Source of the DNA: Moheibacter lacus
GTDB lineage: Bacteria > Bacteroidota > Bacteroidia > Flavobacteriales > Weeksellaceae
DNA: 64,000 nucleotides
NCBI RefSeq assembly: GCF_014042165.1
Contig: NZ_JACDZE010000001.1
Coordinates: 642,595 to 706,594, forward strand
Reading direction: 5' to 3'
The notes beneath the pieces are model-generated. The model searched no databases and had not been told where the DNA came from. It saw only the letters and a list, made by a program, of their open reading frames with translations. This document shows positions 24,322 to 32,772 of this stretch, piece after piece. The position numbers and the translations under genes are program-made. Each line of letters starts with the position of its first letter. Position 1 is the first letter of the stretch.

Positions 24322-25609
24322 ATTACTGGCTTCCATAAAAAAAGAAATGTTGCTGCTGATCAGAGATTGGGGTGGACTTGGTATTTTATTCATCATGCCG
24401 TCCATTTTATTGATTACCATCACTTTGATCCAACAAAGCACTTTCAAAGAAGCTGAAAATTTGGTGATGCCGATCATTTTGGTCAATCAAGACGAAGGCG
24501 AATTGGGAAAAACCATCGAAGAAAACATCCAAAACGAAGCTTCCCTAGAACTCGTTCAAAATTGGAAAAACCAGAAAATCGATGAACCAACAGCAAGACA
24601 ATTGGTCAGCGACGGAAAGTACCAAATCGCACTGGTCATTCCGGAACGACTTTCTGCCAATTTAGAAGAAAAAATCAATGAAAATGTGGAGAAGATTTTG
24701 GCGGAATTTTCCATGGAAGAAACCGATTCTACCAATTCGAATTCAACTGAAAATATCGAGCCTGAAAATTTAGCCAAAATTAAACTCTATTTTGATCCGG
24801 CGGTAGGTGAAACCTTTCGGAATTCGGTTAAAAATGACATCGAAAAAATGATTTCAAAATTGGAATCCAAAAAAATCTATACCGTTTTTGAAGACCAAAT
24901 GGGCATCGAAACCGAAGGAAGCATGATGAGCGAAAGTGCCATTCAATTTGACGAAATCATCGCCCAAAAAGGAAATGACGGTATCGTCCCAAACACGGTT
25001 CAGCACAACGTTCCCGCTTGGATTCTCTTTGGGATTTTCTTTATCATCGTTCCGTTGGGTATCAACATCGTCAAAGAAAAAAACCTGGGCACCATCATCC
25101 GCATCAGGACCAGTCCCGTTTCCTATGCGACCATCGTTTCAGGCAAAATCATCACTTATTTGATCATTTGTTTGATCCAATTTTTCGTAATGTTGTTGAT
25201 CGCAAGATTTTTATTTCCAAAACTCGGATTATTGGCCTTTTCACCTGGAACACAATTGCTTCCGATGATTGCAATCGTTATATTTTCCTCGTTAGCAGCG
25301 ATTGGATTGGGGATTTTAATCGGTACTGTGATGAAAACCCAAGAACAAAGTGCACCGTTTGGTGCGATTTTCACGATCATTTTATCGGCAATCGGCGGGA
25401 TTTGGGTGCCGGTTTACCTGATGCCCGAAATCATGCAAAAAGTAGCGGTTTATTCGCCTATGAACTGGGGAATTACAGCATTTTATGACATCATTTTACG
25501 GAATGGAAGTTTGGTTGACATTGCAAAAGAATTGGGCTTATTGTTTTTGTTTTTTGTAGGAACTTTTGCAGTTTCAGTTTGGATCAACAAACGAAACAAT
25601 GTGATTTGA
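24314..25609 (+). CDS. ABC-2 type transporter permease
   Basis: A 431-residue permease: one N-terminal membrane helix (GILFIMPSILLITITLI), a large extracytoplasmic domain (about 40-235) and five further helices at the C-terminus. The LGTIIRIRTSPVSYATIVSGK segment after the second helix is typical of ABC-2 (DrrB/YhhJ-like) permeases. It partners the overlapping ATPase. No MMPL-type exporter is present in this window, so this ABC pair is the only visible candidate for flipping pigment lipids. Confidence 0.88.
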   Translation: MHKLLASIKKEMLLLIRDWGGLGILFIMPSILLITITLIQQSTFKEAENLVMPIILVNQDEGELGKTIEENIQNEASLELVQNWKNQKIDEPTARQLVSDGKYQIALVIPERLSANLEEKINENVEKILAEFSMEETDSTNSNSTENIEPENLAKIKLYFDPAVGETFRNSVKNDIEKMISKLESKKIYTVFEDQMGIETEGSMMSESAIQFDEIIAQKGNDGIVPNTVQHNVPAWILFGIFFIIVPLGINIVKEKNLGTIIRIRTSPVSYATIVSGKIITYLIICLIQFFVMLLIARFLFPKLGLLAFSPGTQLLPMIAIVIFSSLAAIGLGILIGTVMKTQEQSAPFGAIFTIILSAIGGIWVPVYLMPEIMQKVAVYSPMNWGITAFYDIILRNGSLVDIAKELGLLFLFFVGTFAVSVWINKRNNVI

Positions 25610-25684
25610 CGTTCGAAGTATGATTTACGAAATTCTCAAAATTGAAACAATCAAGATATACTAATTTTACGAATCAATTAAAAA

Positions 25685-26098
25685 ATGCTCACACACACTT
25701 CAAAATTCAGAGTCCGATTTAACGAAACCGACCCGCTTGGCATCGTATGGCACGGGCATTATGTAACCTATCTGGAAGATGGTCGGGAAGCATTTGGGGA
25801 GGAATTTGGGATTTCTTACAAAGACATTCAAAACGCCGGACTTTTTGCGCCGATTGTAAAATGCACGGTCGATTATAAATTGCCGTTGCGGCATGGAGAT
25901 TGGGCGAGCATTGAAACCACTCATCACAACCAACTCGCTGCAAAACTTCATTTCACCTACAAAATCTTCAATGAAAAAGAAGAATTGGTCGCTACCGGCG
26001 AAACAATTCAGGTGTTTACCGATCAAGAAAAAAGCGAATTGTTTTTATCCAATCCTCCGTTTTTTGAGGACTGGAAACGGAAAAATAATTTAATTTAA
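25685..26098 (+). CDS. YbgC/4HBT-type acyl-CoA/ACP thioesterase
   Basis: A 137-residue hotdog protein with the 4HBT signature FNETDPLGIVWHGHYVTYLE (catalytic Asp in ETDPLG, then the H-x-Y segment). It would release or proofread thioester-bound intermediates. Aryl-polyene clusters commonly carry such a thioesterase. It is 75 bases after the ABC permease and 86 before the next ketosynthase. Confidence 0.88.
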   Translation: MLTHTSKFRVRFNETDPLGIVWHGHYVTYLEDGREAFGEEFGISYKDIQNAGLFAPIVKCTVDYKLPLRHGDWASIETTHHNQLAAKLHFTYKIFNEKEELVATGETIQVFTDQEKSELFLSNPPFFEDWKRKNNLI

Positions 26099-26125
26099 TT
26101 CTGCTTTTTCTACAATTGTTTTTGT

Positions 26126-26149
26126 AAACTTCGTGAAAAAACTTCGTGA
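26126..26149 (+). repeat. Short tandem repeat AAACTTCGTGA x2
   Basis: AAACTTCGTGA occurs at 26126-26136 and again at 26139-26149 (13-base period) and is followed by a decayed third-like unit (CCTTGTGGTAAA). It lies in the 86-base gap before the ketosynthase at 26185. It looks like a fragment of a degenerate intergenic repeat. Confidence 0.5.
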
Positions 26150-26167
26150 TCCTTGTGGTAAAACAAT

Positions 26168-26175
26168 TAGTTTTG
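26168..26175 (+). promoter_or_regulatory. -7 box TAGTTTTG
   Basis: TAGTTTTG matches TAnnTTTG and lies 9 bases before the ATG at 26185 of a ketosynthase, implying a very short leader. Confidence 0.4.
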
Positions 26176-26184
26176 TAATCCTAT

Positions 26185-27306
26185 ATGAAAGACATTTTCA
26201 TCTCAGCAAATTCATTGATTACACCTTTCGGGATCGGAAGCAAATTAGCCTTTGAAAAAATCAAATCAGGCGAAACCGCCGTCAAAAACCATAAAAATTC
26301 GGAATTATCGGACATCGAATTTTTTGCTTCGCTAATTGAGGAGCAAGACGAATGGTTTTCTAATCTAAATTTGGATGAATCCTATACCCGACTGGAAAAA
26401 CTGATTGTTCTCTGTCTGCAAAATCTGATGGAACAGAATTCGGTTCGGGTTTCAGATAAAACGCTTTTTGTCCTTTCTTCGACCAAAGGAAATATTTCGG
26501 TTTTGGAAAATCCGAATTCCAATTTCTCAAAGGATCGCGCATTATTAACTTCATTGACCCAAAAAATTGAATCCTATTTCGGATTAAAAAACAAGATTCA
26601 AATCGTTTCCAATGCTTGTATTTCAGGCTCATTGGCAATAGAATTCGCCAGAAGAAATTTACAAAATGATCAATTTGAAAACGCAGTTGTCATCGGTGCC
26701 GATGAAGTTTCGAAATTCATTTTGTCAGGATTTGAGTCTTTTCAAGCTGTAAGTAACGCCATTTGCAGACCATTTGACCGCGACCGTGTTGGCATCAATT
26801 TGGGAGAAGCCATCGCCGCGGTTTATTTGACAAAAAAAACAACCGAAAATTCGATTCAAATTTTGGGTTGCGGTACTTTTAACGATGCCAATCATATTTC
26901 GGGCCCGTCAAGAACGGGCGAAGGATTATTTCGAAGCATACAAAAAGCAATGGAATATGCAAACATCGAAATCAACTATATTTCTGCGCATGGAACCGCC
27001 ACACCTTACAACGACGAAATGGAATCCATCGCCTTTCACAGAGCCGGTTTACTGAATATTCCAACGAATAGTTTAAAAGGTTATTTCGGACATACATTGG
27101 GAGCAAGCGGACTTCTCGAAACGATTATTGGCATCCAATCCTTGAAAAACAACAGATTGATTAAATCCCATGGATTTGAAAATCAAGGAACGACCTATCC
27201 CGTCAACATCATTCAAAAAACGGAAGAAAAAGAATTGAAAGCCTTTCTGAAAACGGCTTCAGGTTTTGGCGGAAGTAATATTGCTACGGTTTTCAAAAAA
27301 GTTTAA
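26185..27306 (+). CDS. Beta-ketoacyl synthase, FabF/FabB-like
   Basis: A 373-residue KS with Cys145 in VSNACISGSLAIEF, His in YISAHGTATPYND and His in YFGHTLGASGLL, so the triad is complete. It is shorter than FabF and its N-terminus (MKDIFISANSLITPFGIG) is diverged, resembling the initiating or single-step KS of aryl-polyene clusters (ApeR-like role, inferred). Its stop codon touches the stop of the convergent gene at 27307 with no gap. Confidence 0.87.
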   Translation: MKDIFISANSLITPFGIGSKLAFEKIKSGETAVKNHKNSELSDIEFFASLIEEQDEWFSNLNLDESYTRLEKLIVLCLQNLMEQNSVRVSDKTLFVLSSTKGNISVLENPNSNFSKDRALLTSLTQKIESYFGLKNKIQIVSNACISGSLAIEFARRNLQNDQFENAVVIGADEVSKFILSGFESFQAVSNAICRPFDRDRVGINLGEAIAAVYLTKKTTENSIQILGCGTFNDANHISGPSRTGEGLFRSIQKAMEYANIEINYISAHGTATPYNDEMESIAFHRAGLLNIPTNSLKGYFGHTLGASGLLETIIGIQSLKNNRLIKSHGFENQGTTYPVNIIQKTEEKELKAFLKTASGFGGSNIATVFKKV

Positions 27307-27621
27307 TCAAATCAGAAAACCAATCGTTTTCCATAAAATTTCTACAACCGCATTCCAAACTTTTTCGAGAATCACAGCCGTAATTCCTTTGAGTGTATTG
27401 ACAAAATTGGTCACCATATTTTTCAAACTTTCCTCAAAAAATGTTTGTAATTCACCGGAAATCTCACCAGAATCCACACCTTCTTTGATCAACAAAGTTT
27501 GGACGCCGATGGCTTTCAATTGTCGCTTGCTGAATCCCCGAACTTTTGAAAGATCTTTGTCCAAAATGTCGGAAGTTGCGGTTTTAATTTCCGCCAAAAG
27601 ATTACTTAATTCTAAGGTCAT
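27307..27621 (-). CDS. Small helical protein of unknown function
   Basis: A 104-residue protein with a charged N-terminal half and an amphipathic, increasingly hydrophobic C-terminus (TAVILEKVWNAVVEILWKTIGFLI). No family recognised. It lies two bases downstream of the lipoprotein gene at 27624, and the two form a minus-strand unit inside the plus-strand cluster. A plus-strand frame (27266-27688) covers it, but the two-gene arrangement favours the minus reading. Confidence 0.55.
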   Translation of the reverse strand: MTLELSNLLAEIKTATSDILDKDLSKVRGFSKRQLKAIGVQTLLIKEGVDSGEISGELQTFFEESLKNMVTNFVNTLKGITAVILEKVWNAVVEILWKTIGFLI

Positions 27622-27623
27622 AA

Positions 27624-28124
27624 TTATCGGTTCAAAAAGTTTTCATACGTCAGCGCTTGGTCCAAATAAATCAAAACTTGGTTTTTAAACACCTGAATGG
27701 TTTTGATTTTCAACCCTTCTTGCGCATCGGTTTTTTTCATCATTTTTAGGGTTTTGGCGATTTCACCCATTGCAAAAGCGCTTGGATAATCGCCGGTAAT
27801 TTCGGTTCCATTTCTTAATTCCAATGAATGGTTTACCTTTTCCAACACTGATTTGGCAGGAATGGGTCTCGCTCGGGTTTTCAATTCCAAAGCTTCAAAT
27901 TTCCCGATCAATTGATTGTAATTTGCTTCCCGATTTTCAAAAGAATTGACTTTTGTCCCATTTTCAATCATAGAAAAAAACGACAAAACTTCTTCTGAAG
28001 AAGTACTGAGTTCCTGAAAAATCATTTCATCAAAACGAGGCGCAAATGAAGTCGTACATTGAAAAAAACTGAATAAAACCAATGCAAAAAAAGGAAATCG
28101 AATCTTTTTGAAAAGCAGAATCAT
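27624..28124 (-). CDS. Putative lipoprotein of unknown function
   Basis: A 166-residue protein with a hydrophobic leader ending FFQC (lipobox-like, Cys23), followed by a helical domain (ENREANYNQLIGKFEALEL). No known family. It diverges from the ketosynthase-like gene at 28240 across a region with an inverted repeat (28171-28203). With the 104-residue protein it may form an envelope accessory unit tied to the cluster. Confidence 0.65.
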   Translation of the reverse strand: MILLFKKIRFPFFALVLFSFFQCTTSFAPRFDEMIFQELSTSSEEVLSFFSMIENGTKVNSFENREANYNQLIGKFEALELKTRARPIPAKSVLEKVNHSLELRNGTEITGDYPSAFAMGEIAKTLKMMKKTDAQEGLKIKTIQVFKNQVLIYLDQALTYENFLNR

Positions 28125-28170
28125 GAAACAAAATTTTCATTGAAATTTAGGACTATTTTTTAATTCATTC

Positions 28171-28203
28171 AAATTTTGACCCATTGAAAAATCGTCAAAA
28201 TTT
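28171..28203. repeat. Inverted repeat in divergent intergenic region
   Basis: AAATTTTGAC (28171-28180) and GTCAAAATTT (28194-28203) are perfect 10-base inverted copies with a 13-base spacer. They lie just upstream of the -7 box at 28214 and between two divergent genes, so they could be an operator. Confidence 0.5.
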
Positions 28204-28213
28204 AGAATTCAAT

Positions 28214-28221
28214 TATATTTG
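28214..28221 (+). promoter_or_regulatory. -7 box TATATTTG
   Basis: TATATTTG is a full TAnnTTTG match 19 bases before the ATG at 28240 and starts the transcript for the KS-like, ACP, KS and CLF genes. Confidence 0.55.
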
Positions 28222-28239
28222 ACCACGAATTATTTTCCG

Positions 28240-28842
28240 ATGAATTATATCAAATCTTGGTGCCGCATCACTAACGAAAAACTGATTTCTGATGATCAGA
28301 CCATCCTTCTTCGAAATTCCGACGAATCGGTTGGTGATTTTTTGAAACGAATGTATCGGGAATCGGAAGCCAATTATCCCAAATTTTTCAAAATGGATTT
28401 GCTTTGCAAAGCGGCTTTTCTGGCAACCGAATTTATTTCGAAAAAAGAAAAATTATCCGAATCCGATACCGCTTTGATTTTTTCCAATCAAACTTCCAGT
28501 TGGGCCTCTGACGAAAAACATGCCCAATCCATATACGATAAAGAATCAACGGCCAGTCCGGCGGTTTTCGTCTATACCTTGCCCAATATCGCTTTGGGTG
28601 AAATCAGCATCCACCATCAACTTTTTAGTGAGAATCTTTTCCTTATATTTGACAAATTTTCAGCGGAAAAATTGGCCAGTTATACCGATTCAACATTGGA
28701 TGAAAAACATGCCGAAAAAGTATTGGCTGGTTGGATAGAAGCCGATGAAAATAATTTGGACATCCTTATCTATTTAATTGAAAAAGAAGGAGATACTAAA
28801 CACACCATAGAAAATATTACGAATTTATACCAAACAAAATGA
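28240..28842 (+). CDS. Ketosynthase N-terminal-like protein (Ketoacyl-synt_2 type)
   Basis: A 200-residue protein starting MNYIKSWCRITNEKL. The segment SPAVFVYTLPNIALGEISIH matches the pattern of KS N-terminal halves just before the nucleophile region, but no full KS follows. This is the stand-alone family seen in aryl-polyene and flexirubin clusters. It probably helps assemble the KS complex rather than catalysing. The ATG at 28240 is preferred over the in-frame TTG at 28219, which lies in the promoter. It overlaps the ACP gene by 4 bases. Confidence 0.75.
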   Translation: MNYIKSWCRITNEKLISDDQTILLRNSDESVGDFLKRMYRESEANYPKFFKMDLLCKAAFLATEFISKKEKLSESDTALIFSNQTSSWASDEKHAQSIYDKESTASPAVFVYTLPNIALGEISIHHQLFSENLFLIFDKFSAEKLASYTDSTLDEKHAEKVLAGWIEADENNLDILIYLIEKEGDTKHTIENITNLYQTK

Positions 28843-29096
28843 GTGACTTAAAACAAGAATTAAAAGAAAAAATCATAACCCAGTTGAACCTTGAAGACAT
28901 CACAATCGATGATTTACAAGACGATACACCACTTTTCGGTGACGGATTGGGATTGGATTCCATCGATGCATTGGAATTGATCGTTTTATTGGACAAATCT
29001 TATGGCATCAAACTCGCTGACCCAAAAGAAGGCCGAAAAGTGTTTGAAACCGTTCAAACCATGGCCGATTACATCGAAGCAAACCGAACGAAATAA
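28839..29096 (+). CDS. Acyl carrier protein (second of two)
   Basis: An 85-residue carrier with the attachment serine in GLGLDSIDALELIV. The start overlaps the upstream stop (ATGA) and its own stop overlaps the next KS start by one base. It is the likely carrier for the KS/CLF pair that makes the polyene. It is clearly different in sequence from the ACP at 15069, suggesting separate carriers for the two halves of the pigment. Confidence 0.93.
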   Translation: MSDLKQELKEKIITQLNLEDITIDDLQDDTPLFGDGLGLDSIDALELIVLLDKSYGIKLADPKEGRKVFETVQTMADYIEANRTK

Positions 29097-30286
29097 TGAA
29101 ACAAAAACCGATTGCCATTACCGGAATGGGTATAATTTCGGCCATCGGAAACAATGTGGCTGAGAACGAAAATTCTCTGCTACGAAATCAGCACGGAATT
29201 AAGAAATACTCGGTTCCCGATCCTTTGATTCATCAAGAAAAATTGGTTGGCGAAATCTTAAAATCCAATGAAGAATTCTATTCCGAATTGAATTTAAATT
29301 CTGATGAAGCCTTTACCAGAAGCACTTTACTCGGGTTAACTGCTGCAAAAGAAGCCATCATTTCTGCCAAATTGAATTTGAATAACGGATTAAAAACCGG
29401 TTTCATTTCTGCAACAACAGTGGGCGGAATGGACGCAACGGAAAAATTCTATTTCGATTTTCTTAAATCGGACGAAAACAAAAAATTCATCCCGGCCCAA
29501 AACTGTGGTATTCACGCCGAACAAATTGCTAAAACCCTCGGAATCAAAGATTATATCACAACGATCAGCACCGCTTGTTCGTCGGCTGCCAATGCAATTA
29601 TGCTCGGCGCCCGAATGATCAAAGCCGGAATACTTGACCGCGCAGTGGTTGGAGGAACAGACTCATTATCAGCATTTACCATCAATGGATTTTCATCTTT
29701 GATGATTTATTCGGACGAACATTGCCTACCCTTTGACGACAATCGAAAAGGATTGAATCTCGGTGAGGCAGCAGCTTATATCGTGTTGGAATCAGAGGAA
29801 TCTGCCAAAGGGAAAGAAATTCTAGGATTTCTTTCAGGATATGGAAATGCCAACGATGCTTTTCACCAAACTGCTTCGTCCGATGATGGTGAAGGTGCGT
29901 TTTTGGCCATGAAAACCGCATTGGAAATCGCCGGTTTGAAAGCGGAAGAAATCGATTATGTAAATGCACACGGAACCGCAACGCCCAACAATGATTTGTC
30001 AGAAGGAAAATCCTTGGAACGAATTTTTAAAAATGTTCCTGATTTCAGTTCGACCAAAGCTTTTACCGGACATACTTTAGCCGCAGCTGGAGCGGTAGAA
30101 GCCGTTTTTTCCCTTTTAGCTATAAAAAACCAATGTGTTTTTGCAAATTTGAATTGGAAAAATCCGATGAAAGAATTTGGCTTAAAACCAGAAACCGAAA
30201 TCAAGAAAAAAGAAATCAAAACTGTTTTATCGAATTCTTTGGGATTTGGCGGAAATTGTAGCAGTTTAATTTTTGAAAAGAATTAA
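29096..30286 (+). CDS. Beta-ketoacyl synthase, catalytic subunit of KS/CLF pair
   Basis: A 396-residue KS with Cys161 in ISTACSSAANAIMLG, His in VNAHGTATPNND and His in AFTGHTLAAAG. It begins MKQKPIAITGMGIISAIG. The next gene, one base away, is a KS homologue without the Cys, so the pair resembles the ApeO:ApeC KS/chain-length-factor heterodimer of aryl-polyene type II PKS. It would perform the repeated malonyl condensations. Confidence 0.92.
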   Translation: MKQKPIAITGMGIISAIGNNVAENENSLLRNQHGIKKYSVPDPLIHQEKLVGEILKSNEEFYSELNLNSDEAFTRSTLLGLTAAKEAIISAKLNLNNGLKTGFISATTVGGMDATEKFYFDFLKSDENKKFIPAQNCGIHAEQIAKTLGIKDYITTISTACSSAANAIMLGARMIKAGILDRAVVGGTDSLSAFTINGFSSLMIYSDEHCLPFDDNRKGLNLGEAAAYIVLESEESAKGKEILGFLSGYGNANDAFHQTASSDDGEGAFLAMKTALEIAGLKAEEIDYVNAHGTATPNNDLSEGKSLERIFKNVPDFSSTKAFTGHTLAAAGAVEAVFSLLAIKNQCVFANLNWKNPMKEFGLKPETEIKKKEIKTVLSNSLGFGGNCSSLIFEKN

Positions 30287-30287
30287 A

Positions 30288-31343
30288 ATGAAACCCATTT
30301 ATATTTACAGTTCTTGTTCCATCTCCATTCAACCGACATTTCAGGACGATTATTTCTTTGAAGAAATTTCCAACTATTCCGAAAATGGAATCAAAGCCAT
30401 TGACCCTGATTACAAAGAATTCGTTCCGGCTTTGCAATTGCGGCGAATGGGAAAAAGCATGCGCATGGCGGTTTATTCTGCTCAAAAAGCGATTCAAAAT
30501 GCCGGAAATCCGAAAATAGAAGCCGTCATAACCGGAACCGGAGAAGGTTGTTTGAAAGATTCAGAAAAGTTTGTGGAAGCGCTTTGGGAAAATGAGGGTG
30601 GAATGCTGAATCCGACTCCTTTTATTCAATCTACGCATAATATGGCTGCAGCAACTGTTGCGCTGGCTTTAGGTTGTAAAGGCTATAATATGACCTACAC
30701 CAACAATTCCAATTCCTTTGAGTCAGCCTTATTGGATGCGCAATTGTATGTAAATGAACATCCGGACGAAATAATTTTAATCGGTGGACTGGACGAAATC
30801 AGCGAACAAACAACTGAATTCTGGGCAAGTTTAGGTTGGTTAAATAGTAAAAGTCCTCAAATTCCGATCGATTTAAATCAAAAATCAGATGGTGAAATCG
30901 TCAGCGAAGGAGCTGCTTTTTTTGTGGCTTCCGGAGTGAAAAATGAAAATGCTTTGGGGAAAATCCTCGGTCTGAAAACTGTTTTTGAAGTTGAAAATCC
31001 AAGTGATTTCATTCTCAATTTTTTGAAAGAAAATGATCTGGAAGTTTCAGATTTGGATGCGGTGATTTTGGGAAGAAATGGAGATGATCAATATGATGGA
31101 ATCTATGAAGAATTGTCCGATTCTATCTTCAAACACACGCCGGAATTGGTTTATAAGAATATTTATGGCGAATTTGACACAGTCAGTTCTTTGGCTGTTG
31201 AAACGGCTTTTAAGCTAATGGAGCAACAAGAAGTTCCAGAAATTCTTCATCAGAATGAATTAAAAAAAGATGCTTACAAAAGAATTTTAATCTACAACCA
31301 GCGAAAAGGGAAAAACCATGGTTTGATTTTGGTTGAAGCTTAA
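30288..31343 (+). CDS. Chain length factor-like KS homologue (no catalytic Cys)
   Basis: A 351-residue KS-fold protein starting MKPIYIYSSCSISIQ. The nucleophile elbow reads TYTNNSNSFESALLDA, with Asn140 where the partner has Cys161, and the normal active-site histidines are not recognisable. It is therefore a non-condensing subunit (ApeC-like) that sets or stabilises chain length in a heterodimer with the KS just upstream. Start at 30288 is one base after that gene's stop; an in-frame ATG at 30273 overlaps it. Confidence 0.85.
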   Translation: MKPIYIYSSCSISIQPTFQDDYFFEEISNYSENGIKAIDPDYKEFVPALQLRRMGKSMRMAVYSAQKAIQNAGNPKIEAVITGTGEGCLKDSEKFVEALWENEGGMLNPTPFIQSTHNMAAATVALALGCKGYNMTYTNNSNSFESALLDAQLYVNEHPDEIILIGGLDEISEQTTEFWASLGWLNSKSPQIPIDLNQKSDGEIVSEGAAFFVASGVKNENALGKILGLKTVFEVENPSDFILNFLKENDLEVSDLDAVILGRNGDDQYDGIYEELSDSIFKHTPELVYKNIYGEFDTVSSLAVETAFKLMEQQEVPEILHQNELKKDAYKRILIYNQRKGKNHGLILVEA

Positions 31344-31382
31344 TTGAAGAATTCAACTTAATTTGAATAAAACTAATTTCGC

Positions 31383-32159
31383 ATGAAAATTCAAAAGGAA
31401 ATGCAGAAAAAATTGATTTTTTATATGCTGATTTTTGATGCGTTTTTCATCGCCGGGATCTTTCTATTTCTTGATTTTCCATGGTATTTTATTTTGATTG
31501 GAATTTTACCGCCCTTGGTTTTTTTAGCCATTGCTTGTTCCAAAATCCAATGGAATTTTTTCATTCAAGCTGTTCACTCAATCAACACAAATGAACTGAA
31601 AATAGCCTTGACTTTTGATGATGGGCCTCATCCGATTTATACACCACAAGTTTTAGACTTATTGAAAAATCATAAAGCAAAAGCCAGTTTTTTTCTCATT
31701 GGCATAAACGTAAAAGACAATCCTTTTATAGTCGAAAGAATTAAGGATGAAGGACATACAATAGGAAATCATAGTTTTTCCCATTCCAAAACCATCGATT
31801 TCAAATCCAAAAAAGGATGGATCAAAGAAATTGAAGCAACAGATTTTGAAATTCAGAAAATTACTGGAGAAAAACCAAAATTTTTCCGTCCGCCTTATGG
31901 GGTAACCACGCCACATTTGGCAGCAGCAATTAGAGAAACTGGGCATTTGGTCATCGGCTGGAATGTCCGTTCATTTGACACATCCACAAAAAATCCGCAA
32001 AAAGTTGTGCAGAAAATTTTACGAGAAACCAAAGCAGGATCGATCCTATTATTGCATGACCGACATGAAAACATCCTTCCGATTTTGGAGCAATTATTGC
32101 CTGAGTTAGAGCGTAAAAACTATACTTTTGTAACGGTAAATGAAAGAAACGATGAATAA
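31383..32159 (+). CDS. Polysaccharide deacetylase (NodB-homology) membrane protein
   Basis: A 258-residue protein with two N-terminal membrane helices (about 10-52) and a NodB domain. TFDDGPHP gives the metal-binding Asp, GNHSFSHSK the two metal-binding histidines, and RPPYGVTTP and LLLHDRHEN the remaining motifs. Such enzymes deacylate or deacetylate sugars or lipids at the membrane face. The target here is unknown, though position in the operon suggests pigment or glycolipid processing. It overlaps the LolA gene by 8 bases. Confidence 0.87.
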   Translation: MKIQKEMQKKLIFYMLIFDAFFIAGIFLFLDFPWYFILIGILPPLVFLAIACSKIQWNFFIQAVHSINTNELKIALTFDDGPHPIYTPQVLDLLKNHKAKASFFLIGINVKDNPFIVERIKDEGHTIGNHSFSHSKTIDFKSKKGWIKEIEATDFEIQKITGEKPKFFRPPYGVTTPHLAAAIRETGHLVIGWNVRSFDTSTKNPQKVVQKILRETKAGSILLLHDRHENILPILEQLLPELERKNYTFVTVNERNDE

Positions 32160-32772
32160 ACTATTTTTCTTTTTCATGCTAATTGGTGTTTTCGCCCAAG
32201 CGCAATTGAGTTCGTCTGAAATCAAAACGCTTAAATCCAATATCAATGCGGCAACTGCTGATTTGAAATCTTTGCAGAGCGATTTCGTCCAAACCAAACA
32301 TTTGGATTTTATGGAAAACGACGTGAAGTCCAACGGAAAATTGTTTTACAAAGCCAATTCTAAAATCCGCTGGGAATACACCACTCCATTTCATTATTAT
32401 GTGATTTTCAACAACGAAAAAATGTTTGTCAATGACAACGGCAAGAAAAAAGAAACCGAATTGTCCAAAAGCAAATTGCTCAAAGATTTAAATAAAATCA
32501 TGCTCGGAACAGTTCAAGGCGCAAATGTTCTAGATGAAACGAAATTTAAAATTTCATACGCAAAGTCAGGCTCCAACTTCTTAGCGAAAATGCTTCCGAT
32601 CGACAAAACCATCAAAAAATACATCCAACAAATCGATTTGACATTTGACGGAAAAACCTATTTGTTGAAAAAGATCAAAACGATCGAACCGAGTTTGGAT
32701 TATACTTTAATCGAATTCTCCAATCAAAAGAAAAATGCGACAGTTCCTGAGGATAAATTTGCTTTTAAGTAG
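32152..32772 (+). CDS. LolA-like periplasmic lipid/lipoprotein carrier
   Basis: A 206-residue protein with signal peptide (MNKLFFFFMLIGVFAQAQ) and a LolA fold: LQSDFVQTKHLDFM, then SNGKLFYKANSKIRWEYTTP, typical of LolA-family carriers. It would ferry a hydrophobic pigment intermediate across the periplasm. ATG 32152 is preferred to the in-frame ATG at 32140 because it starts the signal peptide. Its end overlaps the next gene by 38 bases. Confidence 0.87.
   Translation: MNKLFFFFMLIGVFAQAQLSSSEIKTLKSNINAATADLKSLQSDFVQTKHLDFMENDVKSNGKLFYKANSKIRWEYTTPFHYYVIFNNEKMFVNDNGKKKETELSKSKLLKDLNKIMLGTVQGANVLDETKFKISYAKSGSNFLAKMLPIDKTIKKYIQQIDLTFDGKTYLLKKIKTIEPSLDYTLIEFSNQKKNATVPEDKFAFK

Noticed and set aside
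27266-27688. 140-codon plus-strand frame after the ketosynthase at 26185
   Set aside because: It overlaps the KS stop region and two minus-strand genes that form a compact unit; no family match on the plus reading.
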